Of a stretch of 64,000 nucleotides of DNA, positions 34,247 to 43,201 are shown one piece after another. This DNA comes from Bacteroidetes bacterium GWC2_46_850 (GTDB lineage: Bacteria > Bacteroidota > Bacteroidia > Bacteroidales > Dysgonomonadaceae). A program made the position numbers and the translations under genes. Within the stretch, counting starts at the first letter, position 1; each line of letters opens with the position of its first letter. The stretch lies in NCBI GenBank assembly GCA_001768325.1, contig MENQ01000011.1, positions 62,001 to 126,000 on the forward strand, written 5' to 3'. The notes beneath the pieces are model-generated. The model did not search any database, was not told the origin of the DNA, and saw only the letters and a program-made list of their open reading frames with translations.

Positions 34247-35434
34247 CTATCTTTTTGGAACCCTGTTTTCTCCTCCGGGAAATGGAGGCGTGTTGATTTG
34301 TACCTTTGCTGTAGATATTGAACCCACGATGCCGATGCCATTCTGTACGTTGCTGTAGGTTATTTCGGGTTCGGAAATCAATTCGAACGACTCTTCATCG
34401 CTTTGGGGATCATATTCTCCTTTCCGGAAATAGGGATATAATTCAGGTGAAATAAGTGTGAACTGTACCTCAAGGGGTGGATTCAATACTTCCGTTTTTA
34501 TCGGCACGTAGATGGGTTGTCCCCACTCTGATGTTTCCCCGGTCTTCTCATAGGTGGTAAGAGTCGGGTAATAGTCGGTAATGGAGAGGTCGATTGTGTA
34601 GCTGTTATTCCGGAACAATTTATTTGAGAAGATGGCTGAATCAAAATATTTGAATCCCTCATAGGAAGAACCCTCGGTTATGATATCTTCCAGGAGGCTT
34701 TTTCGGTAACTCTCCCTGAAAATGGGATCATCGTCTGTATACAATCCGAGAAAGTATCCGTTCAGATCGGGGTGATCTGACACCAGGTTGTTGTTGCATC
34801 GCAATCTTAGCATGAAATACTGTGATGCATCGGATGGCTGGGTGGTGATTCCTACCCTGATACGCATGTTGCGGTATAATTCCTCTTCATAGATGCTGTC
34901 GGGGTAGCGGGGCACATAGCCACCATATCCGGCATTAATCTGTCCCATGATTCTTTGTCGGGTAAAAAAGGTGGCTGTGTCAATCCGGGTAATCTGTGGT
35001 GGTACCGGTATGGTAGTCTCGGCCCAGGCAGGTTTGAACCCCTCTGCCGTAGCTTCGATGCGGATCCAGTCTCCAGTTTGAGGGCGTACTGTAGAACGAT
35101 AGAGAGCCACCACAGCGGTATATTGGAGCCCAAGCCGGTCGTTATCGGTATGTCGCTCGTAACCGGTCATCATCATTTTTTCTCTCTCTTTTCCGTTGAT
35201 ATATAAGGTCAGGGATGCATTTTTCAGTCGACTTTTGTCAGTAAACGTATCGGTATAGAGGAAGCTTTTGCTGACCCTGATTTCAATGAGTGAATCGGGT
35301 GATATGATGCCATTCATCACGATCCGGGGTCTGTAGTCACCCAGATCAAGTCTGATCTCTTTCTCACAGGCGGTAAAAATGAGAGTCCAGATGATCAACA
35401 CAACGATCGGATATTTTTCTCGGAGTATCTTCAT
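34247..35434 (-). CDS. DUF4249 lipoprotein
   Basis: A 395-residue predicted lipoprotein of the DUF4249 family, which accompanies TonB-dependent receptors in Bacteroidota. The signal is MKILREKYPIVVLIIWTLIFTAC, with the lipobox Cys followed by EKEIRLDLGDYRP. The mature part opens with RIVMNGIISPDSLIEIRVSKS and is rich in beta-strand-like segments. The start at ATG 35434 sits 5 bp after the receptor stop codon; the open frame extends further upstream but overlaps the receptor gene and lacks a signal peptide, so it was not used. It is probably an outer-membrane partner of the receptor, by analogy with SusD. Confidence 0.88.
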   Translation of the reverse strand: MKILREKYPIVVLIIWTLIFTACEKEIRLDLGDYRPRIVMNGIISPDSLIEIRVSKSFLYTDTFTDKSRLKNASLTLYINGKEREKMMMTGYERHTDNDRLGLQYTAVVALYRSTVRPQTGDWIRIEATAEGFKPAWAETTIPVPPQITRIDTATFFTRQRIMGQINAGYGGYVPRYPDSIYEEELYRNMRIRVGITTQPSDASQYFMLRLRCNNNLVSDHPDLNGYFLGLYTDDDPIFRESYRKSLLEDIITEGSSYEGFKYFDSAIFSNKLFRNNSYTIDLSITDYYPTLTTYEKTGETSEWGQPIYVPIKTEVLNPPLEVQFTLISPELYPYFRKGEYDPQSDEESFELISEPEITYSNVQNGIGIVGSISTAKVQINTPPFPGGENRVPKR

Positions 35435-35438
35435 TTTG

Positions 35439-38180
35439 TCAGAATTTATAGGTGTAGGAGAACGATGGAATGATGGGAAAGAGGTTGTAGCTCTGGTATG
35501 TGGGATAACGCTTCTCCGTAAATCCGGCTGAGCCGTAAGGAGCCAGGGTGTATCTTTCGGAGGGTAATACCAGAAAGGAGTTGTGATGTGCATAGACGTT
35601 GTAGATGCTAAAGTTCCAGATACCCATTCTGCCATTCCTTTTATGGCGGTAGTAATTAAAGCTCAGGTCGAGTCGCTGATAAGCCGGCATCTGGTAGTTG
35701 TTTCGTTGGTGGATGTATGGTTCTTTTACACCTTGCATGTTGATGTACTCTTCTTCCGGCAGGGTTGTCCAGTTCCCGGTAGCGTAGACCCAGGAAAGGT
35801 TCAGGTCGAATTTCCGGTTGAATTGATGTAAAATTACGGCGTTGATCTTATGTCGATTGTCATACTTGGTAGGATAGCTTTTCCCCTGATTGATTTCTCC
35901 ATTGGGAAACTGCCGGTCGGTCCATGAAAGCGTGTAACCGACCCATCCTGAGGTATTGCCAAAACTTTTTTTAGTCATCAGTTCCAACCCGTAGGATGTG
36001 CCGATCCCCTGTGCGATACGATCTTCCCATTTGCTGTTGCCTGTGAGGATGCTGGCCCCCTCTTTGTACTCCACCTGATTCAACGATTTCTTGTAGTAAG
36101 CCTCCGCCGAAAGGTCAAAACCACGGTGCCGGCCAAAGATGCCGGCGGCTATCTGATCAGAAGAGAGTGGCTTCACATTTTTGGTAATCGGTACCCATAA
36201 ATCATTTGGCGAACTGAGGTAGCTGCTCTGCAGCAAGTGTACATACTGGCTCATCCTGCCGTAGGATGCTTTCAGCGAAATATCGTCCGACAAGCGGTAT
36301 CGTGCCGATAGGCGGGGCTGAGCACTAAGATAGGATTTTCCCTGTACGAAGAATCCCGATAGGTGCAGGCCCACATTTACCCGCAGGCGTTGGCCTATAT
36401 GCATTTCATCTTCAGCATACAGAGATATCTCTTGTACGTTGATTTGTTCATCGGCGTAGGTGATGGTATCATTTCTCTTTTTTGACCCATCATCATCTCT
36501 TCGATAAATGCGGCTTTCTTCGGGTCGGAAGTTATGATGTAACAAGGCAGATCCGAAGCGAATCAGGTGATTGTTGTTGTATGCATAATCAAAATCGAGG
36601 CGATAACCGCTGTCCTCGATGCCTGATCGGTATACGGGGTTATAAAATTGGTAGGTGCTCACAAGCTCTTTTGTGCCTGTCTGCGAATCTGTGGTCGTAT
36701 AGAAGTTTTCATTTTTGGTGTAAAGTGAAACATCCGACTGGAAACGGCTATATACCAATGTGGAATTAGCAAACAGTTTGCTGTTCACGGCATATGCCCA
36801 GTTGAGGGAAGCCATGCGTGTTCCCCAGTCTATGTCGATGTTTGCCGTTTCGGTATTGTGTGCTGCGGTGGGATATGTCTGTGCTTCCGATGGTTCCGTT
36901 GCACCGGATGTGTCGACAGATGGATAGGTGTTTCCGTATCTTGATTCATTGTTGAAAAATAGTTTATCTTTTCCGCTGTACAAGCTTAGGTAGAGTCGGC
37001 TTTTGTCAGAAAACCTGTGATTGACCTTTGCGTTGAAATCATAAAAATAGTAACCGAAATCAACTTCGTCGTAGTTCTCAGGGTCTTCTTTTTTGTATTT
37101 TCTGTTCATGAAATACATTGCGGGACGGGTAAGCAAGTCGAGATAAGTACGACGGAGCGAGACCGAATAGGATGTCTTGTCCTTCACGATGGGACCCTGG
37201 AGGTTCAGGCGGGAGGATATCAATCCAATGGAGGCCGTACCCGATGTTTTCTTCATGTCGCCGTCGTTCATCCGTACATCAACCACCGACGAGAGGCGAC
37301 CCCCATACCGTGCTGGAAAACTTCCCTTGTAGAAGTCCATTGTTTTTACTGCTTCGGGATTGAAGGTGGAGAAAAGACCCAACAGGTGGTGTACATGGTA
37401 CAGGGGATTCCCGTCAACTAGATAGAGATTCTCATCGGCATTGCCGCCACGTACATAGAGCCCGGCCATTGCGTCGGTACCCACTGCCACACCGGGCATC
37501 TGCTGCAATGCTTTAATGACATCACTTTCGCCCATAAATGCCGGTATTGCTTTCAATGTGGCAGCATTGAAGCTTATCTTACCCGCATCCACATGTTGTA
37601 CTGGATTCTTTACTTCCCCCTCCACCACGACTTCATTCAGGAGTGAGGAGGGTTGCAGAAAAAAATGGATCACCGTATCTTGCGTGGTGGCAAAAGAATA
37701 GGCTTCCGCGGTATATCCCACGTAACTCGGGCGAAGTGTTGTATTGCCGGGCGGGAGAGAGATGCTGTAAAATCCGAAATTGTTGCTGACAGTACCCTGT
37801 CCTGTAACGAGATCAATCATGTTGGCAGAGATCAGCGATTCGTGTGATTCCCGGTCGTAGATAAATCCACTGATGGTGATTTCCTTGGGCTTTCTTTTCA
37901 GGATGACATGCTTCGCACGCATAATAAACTGAATATCGGTCTTGGCGAAAATTATTTCAAGTACTTTTTCGATGTTTTCATCCTGTATCTGAAGTGACAA
38001 AGGAGGAATATTTTTCAGTAATTCCGGGTTGTAAGAAAAGCGATAGTCGGTCTGCATCTCAATTTCCTTGAGTATTTCGGCGACTGGTTTCTGCTCCATG
38101 CGCAGCGTGATTTTTTGTTGTCCGGATGTCCCTGTGCAGAAACAAATGAGTAGCAGTGAAAAAAGTGTGTAGTGTTTCAT
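35439..38180 (-). CDS. TonB-dependent receptor with STN and carboxypeptidase-like domains
   Basis: A 913-residue outer-membrane receptor. Signal peptide to about 20, STN domain about 22-95 (ITLRMEQKPVAEILKEIEMQ), carboxypeptidase-regulatory-like domain about 100-185 (ITISGFIYDRESHESLIS), plug (VIKALQQMPGVAVGTDAMA, GLYVRGGNADENLYLVDG) and a beta-barrel ending SFSYTYKF. It is shorter than SusC proteins and is paired with DUF4249 rather than SusD. The STN domain plus FecR and ECF genes upstream suggest self-induction by ligand. Ligand unknown; peptides or metal chelates are possible. Confidence 0.93.
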   Translation of the reverse strand: MKHYTLFSLLLICFCTGTSGQQKITLRMEQKPVAEILKEIEMQTDYRFSYNPELLKNIPPLSLQIQDENIEKVLEIIFAKTDIQFIMRAKHVILKRKPKEITISGFIYDRESHESLISANMIDLVTGQGTVSNNFGFYSISLPPGNTTLRPSYVGYTAEAYSFATTQDTVIHFFLQPSSLLNEVVVEGEVKNPVQHVDAGKISFNAATLKAIPAFMGESDVIKALQQMPGVAVGTDAMAGLYVRGGNADENLYLVDGNPLYHVHHLLGLFSTFNPEAVKTMDFYKGSFPARYGGRLSSVVDVRMNDGDMKKTSGTASIGLISSRLNLQGPIVKDKTSYSVSLRRTYLDLLTRPAMYFMNRKYKKEDPENYDEVDFGYYFYDFNAKVNHRFSDKSRLYLSLYSGKDKLFFNNESRYGNTYPSVDTSGATEPSEAQTYPTAAHNTETANIDIDWGTRMASLNWAYAVNSKLFANSTLVYSRFQSDVSLYTKNENFYTTTDSQTGTKELVSTYQFYNPVYRSGIEDSGYRLDFDYAYNNNHLIRFGSALLHHNFRPEESRIYRRDDDGSKKRNDTITYADEQINVQEISLYAEDEMHIGQRLRVNVGLHLSGFFVQGKSYLSAQPRLSARYRLSDDISLKASYGRMSQYVHLLQSSYLSSPNDLWVPITKNVKPLSSDQIAAGIFGRHRGFDLSAEAYYKKSLNQVEYKEGASILTGNSKWEDRIAQGIGTSYGLELMTKKSFGNTSGWVGYTLSWTDRQFPNGEINQGKSYPTKYDNRHKINAVILHQFNRKFDLNLSWVYATGNWTTLPEEEYINMQGVKEPYIHQRNNYQMPAYQRLDLSFNYYRHKRNGRMGIWNFSIYNVYAHHNSFLVLPSERYTLAPYGSAGFTEKRYPTYQSYNLFPIIPSFSYTYKF

Positions 38181-38217
38181 ATTCTTCCTGATCGATCAAC
38201 TCGTTATCAATGAACGG

Positions 38218-39039
38218 TCAATTTGTAATTTGTATTTGTGTATCCAATGTGAAATTGATGATGTTCACAATTTCAAAGATGCCTTGACCTGAGAATGAGG
38301 TTGTGAGCCGTAACTGCAATTCCTCCGCAGGAGCATCCAGCTTCACATCATAGAATTGAGAAAGCAGCAGGATTACCTGTTCGAGTGGAGCGTTGTTGAG
38401 TGTGAGCGTATTTTGTCCGGCACTGTAGAGGATGGATGAGTCGTCAGCGTATACATTGATTTCTTTTCCCTTCATCTTGTAATCTATGCGCATTCCGGAG
38501 GTACAAAGAATCTGTACAGCGGGTGATTCCGGTGTGAAGAGTACCTTACCCGAAATCACCGACAGCGCTGTGCCCTCACCGTGCTCTGACACGTCGAATA
38601 CAGTTCCCAAAACTGTGATATTCGCTGTGGGCGTGGAAACAATAAAGGGTTTGTTTTTGTCGTGTGCCACGCTGAAACGGATATTCCCGCGCATGGAGAC
38701 ATGCCGTGACTGGTCGCCGAAATGGCGGTCGTATGCCAGTGCTGCCCCTTCCTGCATCACTATTTCTGTCTGGTCGGGGAGGGTAAACGCCGTGTTGTCT
38801 GATTGTGCGAACAGTTGTTTGGGACGGTTCACCATCATCAATATGCCAACTCCTGTGATCAGTAGTAGCAAAGCTGCAGCGGCCACCCGTTTCAGGAGCG
38901 ACAGATGTCCTGCTCGTCTGAATTCGGGGAGGGTATCACCCAGTCTTCTCCAGCCCGTGGTGGGATCAAACAATCCTTTTTGGTAGTGCTGTGCCACAAA
39001 GCGGACCGATTCATCCAGGTTATGCCTGTTTTTCTTCAT
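38218..39039 (-). CDS. FecR-family anti-sigma factor (second locus)
   Basis: A 273-residue FecR-like membrane regulator. N-terminal cytoplasmic region about 1-50, one membrane helix about 52-70 (AAAALLLLITGVGILMMV), periplasmic FecR domain (FTLPDQTEIVMQEGAALAYD, RHVSMRGNIRFSVAHDKNKPF, ITVLGTVFDVSE) and a C-terminal DUF4974-like segment (LTLNNAPLEQVILLLSQFY). It is shorter than the FecR at 4.9 kb, and the cytoplasmic arm is also short. It lies 37 bp before the receptor and 72 bp after the sigma gene. Likely controls the neighbouring ECF factor. Confidence 0.92.
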   Translation of the reverse strand: MKKNRHNLDESVRFVAQHYQKGLFDPTTGWRRLGDTLPEFRRAGHLSLLKRVAAAALLLLITGVGILMMVNRPKQLFAQSDNTAFTLPDQTEIVMQEGAALAYDRHFGDQSRHVSMRGNIRFSVAHDKNKPFIVSTPTANITVLGTVFDVSEHGEGTALSVISGKVLFTPESPAVQILCTSGMRIDYKMKGKEINVYADDSSILYSAGQNTLTLNNAPLEQVILLLSQFYDVKLDAPAEELQLRLTTSFSGQGIFEIVNIINFTLDTQIQITN

Positions 39040-39111
39040 GCAATGATTGTCAATGTCATTTATGAATATGACGCAAGAAATGAGAAATCACTCATCCCGA
39101 AGCAGAAAAAA

Positions 39112-39621
39112 TCAGGCAAAAAAGAAAAGATATGCCTTGAAATCCTTGGAGCGAAGTGATTGCATGGCCCGGAAGATGTGGTTTTCAATGGTTTTAACCG
39201 TCAATCCTGTTTTTTCGGCAATTTCTTTATAGTTCATTCCGTCACGCTTTGCCATCAGAAAGATTTGACGGCGACGTTCCGGAAGCTCGTCAATCATTTT
39301 CCAGATGCGGGCTTCCATTTCGACGCGTTCTTCCTGTTCCTCTTCCGAAAGCAATTCTTCGGGCGTAATTCTGTCGATGGAGGTGGTGGGTTTCGCATCG
39401 CGAATGCGTGTCAGGCAATTGTTGCGGACAGCTTTGTAGAGATAAGATTTTACAGAGCCTACTGTTTCCAACCGTTCTCTTTTGTCCCATAAATGAACGA
39501 ATATCTCCTGCACCACGTCTTCCGCATCCTCGCTGTTTCCCATAAAATGAAGGGCATGCAGACAGAGCTGGCGATAGTAGGTTTCGAAATACGCTGAAAA
39601 TTGTTTTTTGGATACTTGCAT
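39112..39621 (-). CDS. ECF RNA polymerase sigma factor (second locus)
   Basis: A 169-residue ECF sigma factor. Region 2: YRQLCLHALHFMGNSEDAED then VVQEIFVHLWDKRERL. Region 4: LPERRRQIFLMAKRDGMNYK with the HTH KEIAEKTGLTVKTIENHIFRAM. First gene of the ECF-FecR-receptor-DUF4249 set and presumably its activator. It has no anti-sigma overlap and no extra domain. Its closest relation in the window is the factor at 5958-6536, but the two differ enough to expect different promoters. Confidence 0.94.
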   Translation of the reverse strand: MQVSKKQFSAYFETYYRQLCLHALHFMGNSEDAEDVVQEIFVHLWDKRERLETVGSVKSYLYKAVRNNCLTRIRDAKPTTSIDRITPEELLSEEEQEERVEMEARIWKMIDELPERRRQIFLMAKRDGMNYKEIAEKTGLTVKTIENHIFRAMQSLRSKDFKAYLFFFA

Positions 39622-39689
39622 TGATGAGGAAGCAGTAGCAAGAGTAATTTTCCTGCTACTGCTGGTTTTTTCATTGATCTAATGATTCA

Positions 39690-40751
39690 CTATTTGATTG
39701 CGATGGTTCTTTTTTCCTTGCTGCTCTGGAATGCGAGTTCAATGATTTGCATCACGTTGCGGGCCTCTCCCGGTTTGACGGCTATCTCCGTTTTACCCAG
39801 TATGGCGTCGCGCAGGTTGATGAAGTAATCGCGATAGTCGCCCTGCTCACTCTCCAGTTTGCCTTTTATTTTCACTCCTTTGTATTCGGCGTCGATGCTT
39901 CCCCAGATGCTTTCCGGTTCCCGTCCCCAGTCCTTTCCCTGTGGGATGGCGCCCCCGTCGAGGGTGGCTTCCTGCACGTCGAGTCCATACTTCACATAAG
40001 AGCCGTTTGTGCCGTGCAATAGAAAGGTGGGGCCCGGGATGCGGCAGATCATGCCCGATTTCAATGTGGCGGTGAAGGTGGGGTAGTGGAGGCGTACGTC
40101 GAAATGGTCGTCTGCTTTCGCCCATGCACGTTGTGCGTTGATCTCGGCTGTCACAGCCTCCGGCATGCCAAAGAACCAGAGGGCCTGGTCGACGAGGTGA
40201 GACCCCAGGTCGTAGAAGATACCCGATCCGGGCAGGGGTTGTTCGCGCCAGGCGCCATTAGGACGAGGGTCGGTACGGTACCGGTCGAAGTGAGATTCGT
40301 AATCCACAATTTCGCCCAGCAGGCCACTCTCGAGTAATTTCTTGACGGTGCGTGTGTCGCTCGTAAAACGTCGGTTATGATAGACAGTGAGAATCTTTTT
40401 CTGTCTTGCGGCCAGTTCTATCAGTTCATCGGCTTCAGCCACGTTGACGGTGAACGGCTTTTCCACCACCACATGCTTGCCAGCTAGCAGTGCTTCCCGG
40501 GCCCAGCGAAAATGATCGGTATTGGGGGAGGTGACAATGACCAGATCGATTTCAGGGTCATCGATGATGCTCTTTCCGTCGGGCACGACTGCCGTCACAG
40601 GGTAACGCTCATCGATGAGTGCAATGCTTTCGGGTTTGGCGGTACTGATCTTGGTCAGTTCATATCCTTCCACCACATCAATAAAGGGGGCATGAAAAAC
40701 CCGGCCGGAAAGCCCGTAACCGATAATGCCCGTGCGAATGTTGGTCGACAT
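39690..40751 (-). CDS. Gfo/Idh/MocA-family oxidoreductase
   Basis: A 353-residue NAD(P)-dependent oxidoreductase. The N-terminal Rossmann fold begins GIIGYGLSGRVFHAPFI; the conserved EKPF motif is in VVVEKPFTVNVAEADEL. The C-terminal domain includes GSGIFYDLGSHLVDQALWFFG, typical of the YdhF/YvaA-like subgroup acting on sugars or cyclitols. Substrate not decidable. It is 69 bp upstream of the ECF gene in position but reads in the same direction, so read-through into the regulatory genes is possible. Confidence 0.9.
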   Translation of the reverse strand: MSTNIRTGIIGYGLSGRVFHAPFIDVVEGYELTKISTAKPESIALIDERYPVTAVVPDGKSIIDDPEIDLVIVTSPNTDHFRWAREALLAGKHVVVEKPFTVNVAEADELIELAARQKKILTVYHNRRFTSDTRTVKKLLESGLLGEIVDYESHFDRYRTDPRPNGAWREQPLPGSGIFYDLGSHLVDQALWFFGMPEAVTAEINAQRAWAKADDHFDVRLHYPTFTATLKSGMICRIPGPTFLLHGTNGSYVKYGLDVQEATLDGGAIPQGKDWGREPESIWGSIDAEYKGVKIKGKLESEQGDYRDYFINLRDAILGKTEIAVKPGEARNVMQIIELAFQSSKEKRTIAIK

Positions 40752-40838
40752 AGGTTATTATTTTTGGTGTTATTGAATGTACGTCTCCAAAGATAGGCAA
40801 TTTTGTGAAAAGAAAGAAGTGACAGACGGGAAACGCTT

Positions 40839-41417
40839 TTATCGTTCGGTCAGAAATTGTGCCAGCTGATGGGTAGCCAGCGCGCGGTGGCTTATCTGAT
40901 TCTTCACATCGTTGCCCAACTCTGCGAATGTCTGATCCTTTCCTTCAGGAACAAAAACAGGGTCATATCCAAAGCCTGCTTCCCCTCTTTGCTCTTCGAT
41001 GATCCGTCCATTGACCACTCCTTCAAAGAAGTGCATTTCATCACCGATCAGCAGTGTGATCACCGTACGAAAACGGGCGTTGCGGTTTTTCACTCCTGCC
41101 AGTTCATGGAGAAGCTTTGCCATATTGTCTGCCGGGTTGCATGCCTCACCGGCATAACGTGAGGAGTAAACTCCCGGGGCGCCGCCGAGTGCTTCCACTT
41201 CCAGGCCTGTGTCATCGGCAAAACAGTCGTAGCCATATTTCTCTTTCACATAGCGTGCCTTGAGAAGCGCATTTTCCTCCAGGGTGGTGCCCGTTTCCTC
41301 AATCTCATCTTCACAATGAATATCGGCAAGACCGAGAATTTGCAAAGATCCATCTGTGATTTTACGGATCTCGTCGAGCTTGTGTTTGTTGTTGGTCGCG
41401 AATACTATTTTCTTCAT
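40839..41417 (-). CDS. rdgB: Non-canonical purine NTP pyrophosphatase (RdgB/HAM1)
   Basis: A 192-residue house-cleaning enzyme that hydrolyses dITP and XTP to keep them out of DNA. Start motif [13 protein letters not shown], central [20 protein letters not shown], and the C-terminal substrate motif ISHRALA are all present. The start is placed at ATG 41417 ([10 protein letters not shown]); upstream in-frame codons lie outside the conserved fold. Length is normal for the family. Confidence 0.95.
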   Translation of the reverse strand: MKKIVFATNNKHKLDEIRKITDGSLQILGLADIHCEDEIEETGTTLEENALLKARYVKEKYGYDCFADDTGLEVEALGGAPGVYSSRYAGEACNPADNMAKLLHELAGVKNRNARFRTVITLLIGDEMHFFEGVVNGRIIEEQRGEAGFGYDPVFVPEGKDQTFAELGNDVKNQISHRALATHQLAQFLTER

Positions 41418-41496
41418 ACGATTATTACATTTTTCATTTTGGTGTATGGAACTCGCGACAATCATGTTCTTGAATGTGACTGTTTACCAGTTTTCT

Positions 41497-42852
41497 TCAT
41501 TGTCGTTGTTGTCTGCGTATTTGTTTTTCCCGTTGTTGTTCTCTCTGTTTGATGGTAGCTTCCCTTTTACGTTGCCGCTCCCGGAGTTCCTTCTCGCGTT
41601 GGCGAATCTTCTCCTTTCTTTCTTTTTCCCGTTCTTTTAACAGTTTCTCCCGGCTTTTGTTTGTGGTGGTTTGCTGATTTTGTTGCAAAGCTTCGGCTGT
41701 TTTTTGTTCAAGCTGCACCTTCAGTTCCTCCATTGTTTTCGGTCGGTGAATCACCGACGGCGGTTGTGCTGACTTGGGACTGGTCGTTTCTGGATGCGGT
41801 GAAGGTCGGGGTACGGAGTCGGTCACCGCCGCGTCGTAGGAGGAGCGTTTTAGATAAGCCTGGTAATAGTCCTGAAAGTGGTGTGTTTGTTTCGGATCGG
41901 TTAACAGCGTGGAATCGCTGCTCAGTTCATTGGCTAGCGGATCGGATTTAATGGTCGGATTGGGTTTGTCTCGCAACGCCAGTTGTGCCAGGCTGGCCTG
42001 CCTGTTGAATTCTGCCGGTGTACTGAGTCCCTTCACATCCTCAAAAGCCTGCCAGGCAGTTGTTTTTTTACCGTGGAGCGCATAGATTTGCCCAAGTAAA
42101 TATTGGAGACGTTTTTTTTGTCGAAAATTTCTCTCCCGGTCAATGGTTTTTTTTAGCCAGGGGATGGCGGCATCATACTCCTTTTTATGAATGAGCCTGG
42201 CAGCATATGTTTCCGTATAAAGATCGTTCAGACGGGTCGGTATTATTTTGCTTTGTAATGCATATAGCATGTTCTCCGCATCATACTCCCTCCCCAACTC
42301 CGTGTAGGTGCGTAACAACCAGATCTCGGTTTCGGTGATCAGCTCCTTGTCCTGATTGAACAGTTGTTTTATTTGCATGAATGCTGCCAACGCCGTGTCA
42401 TAGTCTCCATTTTGCAGATGGGCTTTGCCCAGCAACAACCAGGCGTTGTGGATAAAAGGGTTGAACTCCTCCTGCCGGAGCCATTGCCTGAATGCCTGTG
42501 TCTGCGGTTGCGACGGATCGCGTCGTGGTTTGGTTGAGATGGAATGCTCCCGGATAGCCCTGGATGTCTTTTCTACTACCGGATCGAAAGGTCCTCCGTC
42601 TATTTTTTTTTCCTGCATGGGTGAGGCAGGATAAAAAGGGAGCAAGGTAGTATAGTCTTCCGTAAAGTCTTCCGACTGATTCTCCAGAATCTCGTTGTAG
42701 GCCTTCTCGGCATTGTAGTAGATGTTATAACGGGTGGTCAGTTCATGGTAGGCACGTGTTCCCGGCGTATTCCTTTGGGTGGAACAACCCATACCGAGCA
42801 TCATTCCATACAGGATCATCACACAATATATGGGATTTATTTTTGCCGTCAC
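41497..42852 (-). CDS. TPR lipoprotein related to the N-terminus of PorW/SprE
   Basis: A 451-residue lipoprotein with lipobox GMGCS and a TPR-like middle. The segment after the lipobox (RAYHELTTRYNIYYNAEKAYNEI) resembles the conserved start of the PorW/SprE proteins of the type IX secretion/gliding machinery. TPR-like repeats lie around 130-290 (NAWLLLGKAHLQNGDYDTALAAF). The last 80 residues are an extreme K/R/E/Q coiled coil (repeats of REKERKEK and QQREKQ). It is shorter than typical PorW. No other type IX genes or C-terminal sorting domains were seen in the window, so a role in secretion is only suggested by the N-terminal similarity. Confidence 0.7.
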   Translation of the reverse strand: MTAKINPIYCVMILYGMMLGMGCSTQRNTPGTRAYHELTTRYNIYYNAEKAYNEILENQSEDFTEDYTTLLPFYPASPMQEKKIDGGPFDPVVEKTSRAIREHSISTKPRRDPSQPQTQAFRQWLRQEEFNPFIHNAWLLLGKAHLQNGDYDTALAAFMQIKQLFNQDKELITETEIWLLRTYTELGREYDAENMLYALQSKIIPTRLNDLYTETYAARLIHKKEYDAAIPWLKKTIDRERNFRQKKRLQYLLGQIYALHGKKTTAWQAFEDVKGLSTPAEFNRQASLAQLALRDKPNPTIKSDPLANELSSDSTLLTDPKQTHHFQDYYQAYLKRSSYDAAVTDSVPRPSPHPETTSPKSAQPPSVIHRPKTMEELKVQLEQKTAEALQQNQQTTTNKSREKLLKEREKERKEKIRQREKELRERQRKREATIKQREQQREKQIRRQQRQ

Positions 42853-43009
42853 TGTTTACCTGTTTTGCCGAGCTTTATTTCTCTTACATCATAACTCGAA
42901 AAATAGGATTTTATTGTTTAAAGAATCCAGGGTTGGTGAAATCACCTGAAAAGTATATCTTGCACTGTTGTTGTGTCATGCAGGATATGACCAGTATGGA
43001 ACTTTCAGC

Positions 43010-43179
43010 CGATATATTTATGATCGTACATCAATAGAAGTATTTATCGATAATGGAGCGTATTCCTATTCCATGGAAAGAAACCGGATCACAATAATAA
43101 GGAGGGCTTCCATTTCTGGGGGAACAACATTGAGGTAAAAGACCTGAAGGTCTTTTCTGTAAAATCGATATGGAATTAA
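43010..43179 (+). pseudogene. Remnant of the C-terminus of a GH32 fructan hydrolase
   Basis: Two overlapping frames spell the C-terminal beta-sandwich end of a glycoside hydrolase family 32 enzyme. Frame A gives YDRTSIEVFIDNGAYSYSME (from 43019); frame B gives KPDHNNKEGFHFW, then IEVKDLKVFSVKSIWN and TAA at 43177-43179. The (D)RtSiEvFxNdG and KSIW signatures are characteristic of GH32. The shift between frames falls near 43072-43085. The rest of the gene is gone; upstream sequence to 42853 shows no further homology I can see. It stops 22 bp before a fructokinase gene, which fits a decayed fructan- or sucrose-use locus. The remainder of the 349-bp gap holds only the TPR gene's upstream region. 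Confidence 0.68.
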
Positions 43180-43201
43180 ATTATATCAAAGACAAACTAT
43201 T

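Noticed and set aside
35435-35635. N-terminal extension of the DUF4249 lipoprotein
   Set aside because: It would overlap the receptor gene by about 200 bp and remove the lipoprotein signal peptide; the ATG at 35434 fits better.
41497-42852. Calling this gene porW/sprE outright
   Set aside because: Only the N-terminal block resembles PorW/SprE; the protein is short and no other type IX secretion genes are visible in the window.
42853-43009. Further GH32 sequence upstream of the remnant
   Set aside because: No frame gives recognisable GH32 motifs; the region is the upstream part of the divergent TPR gene.
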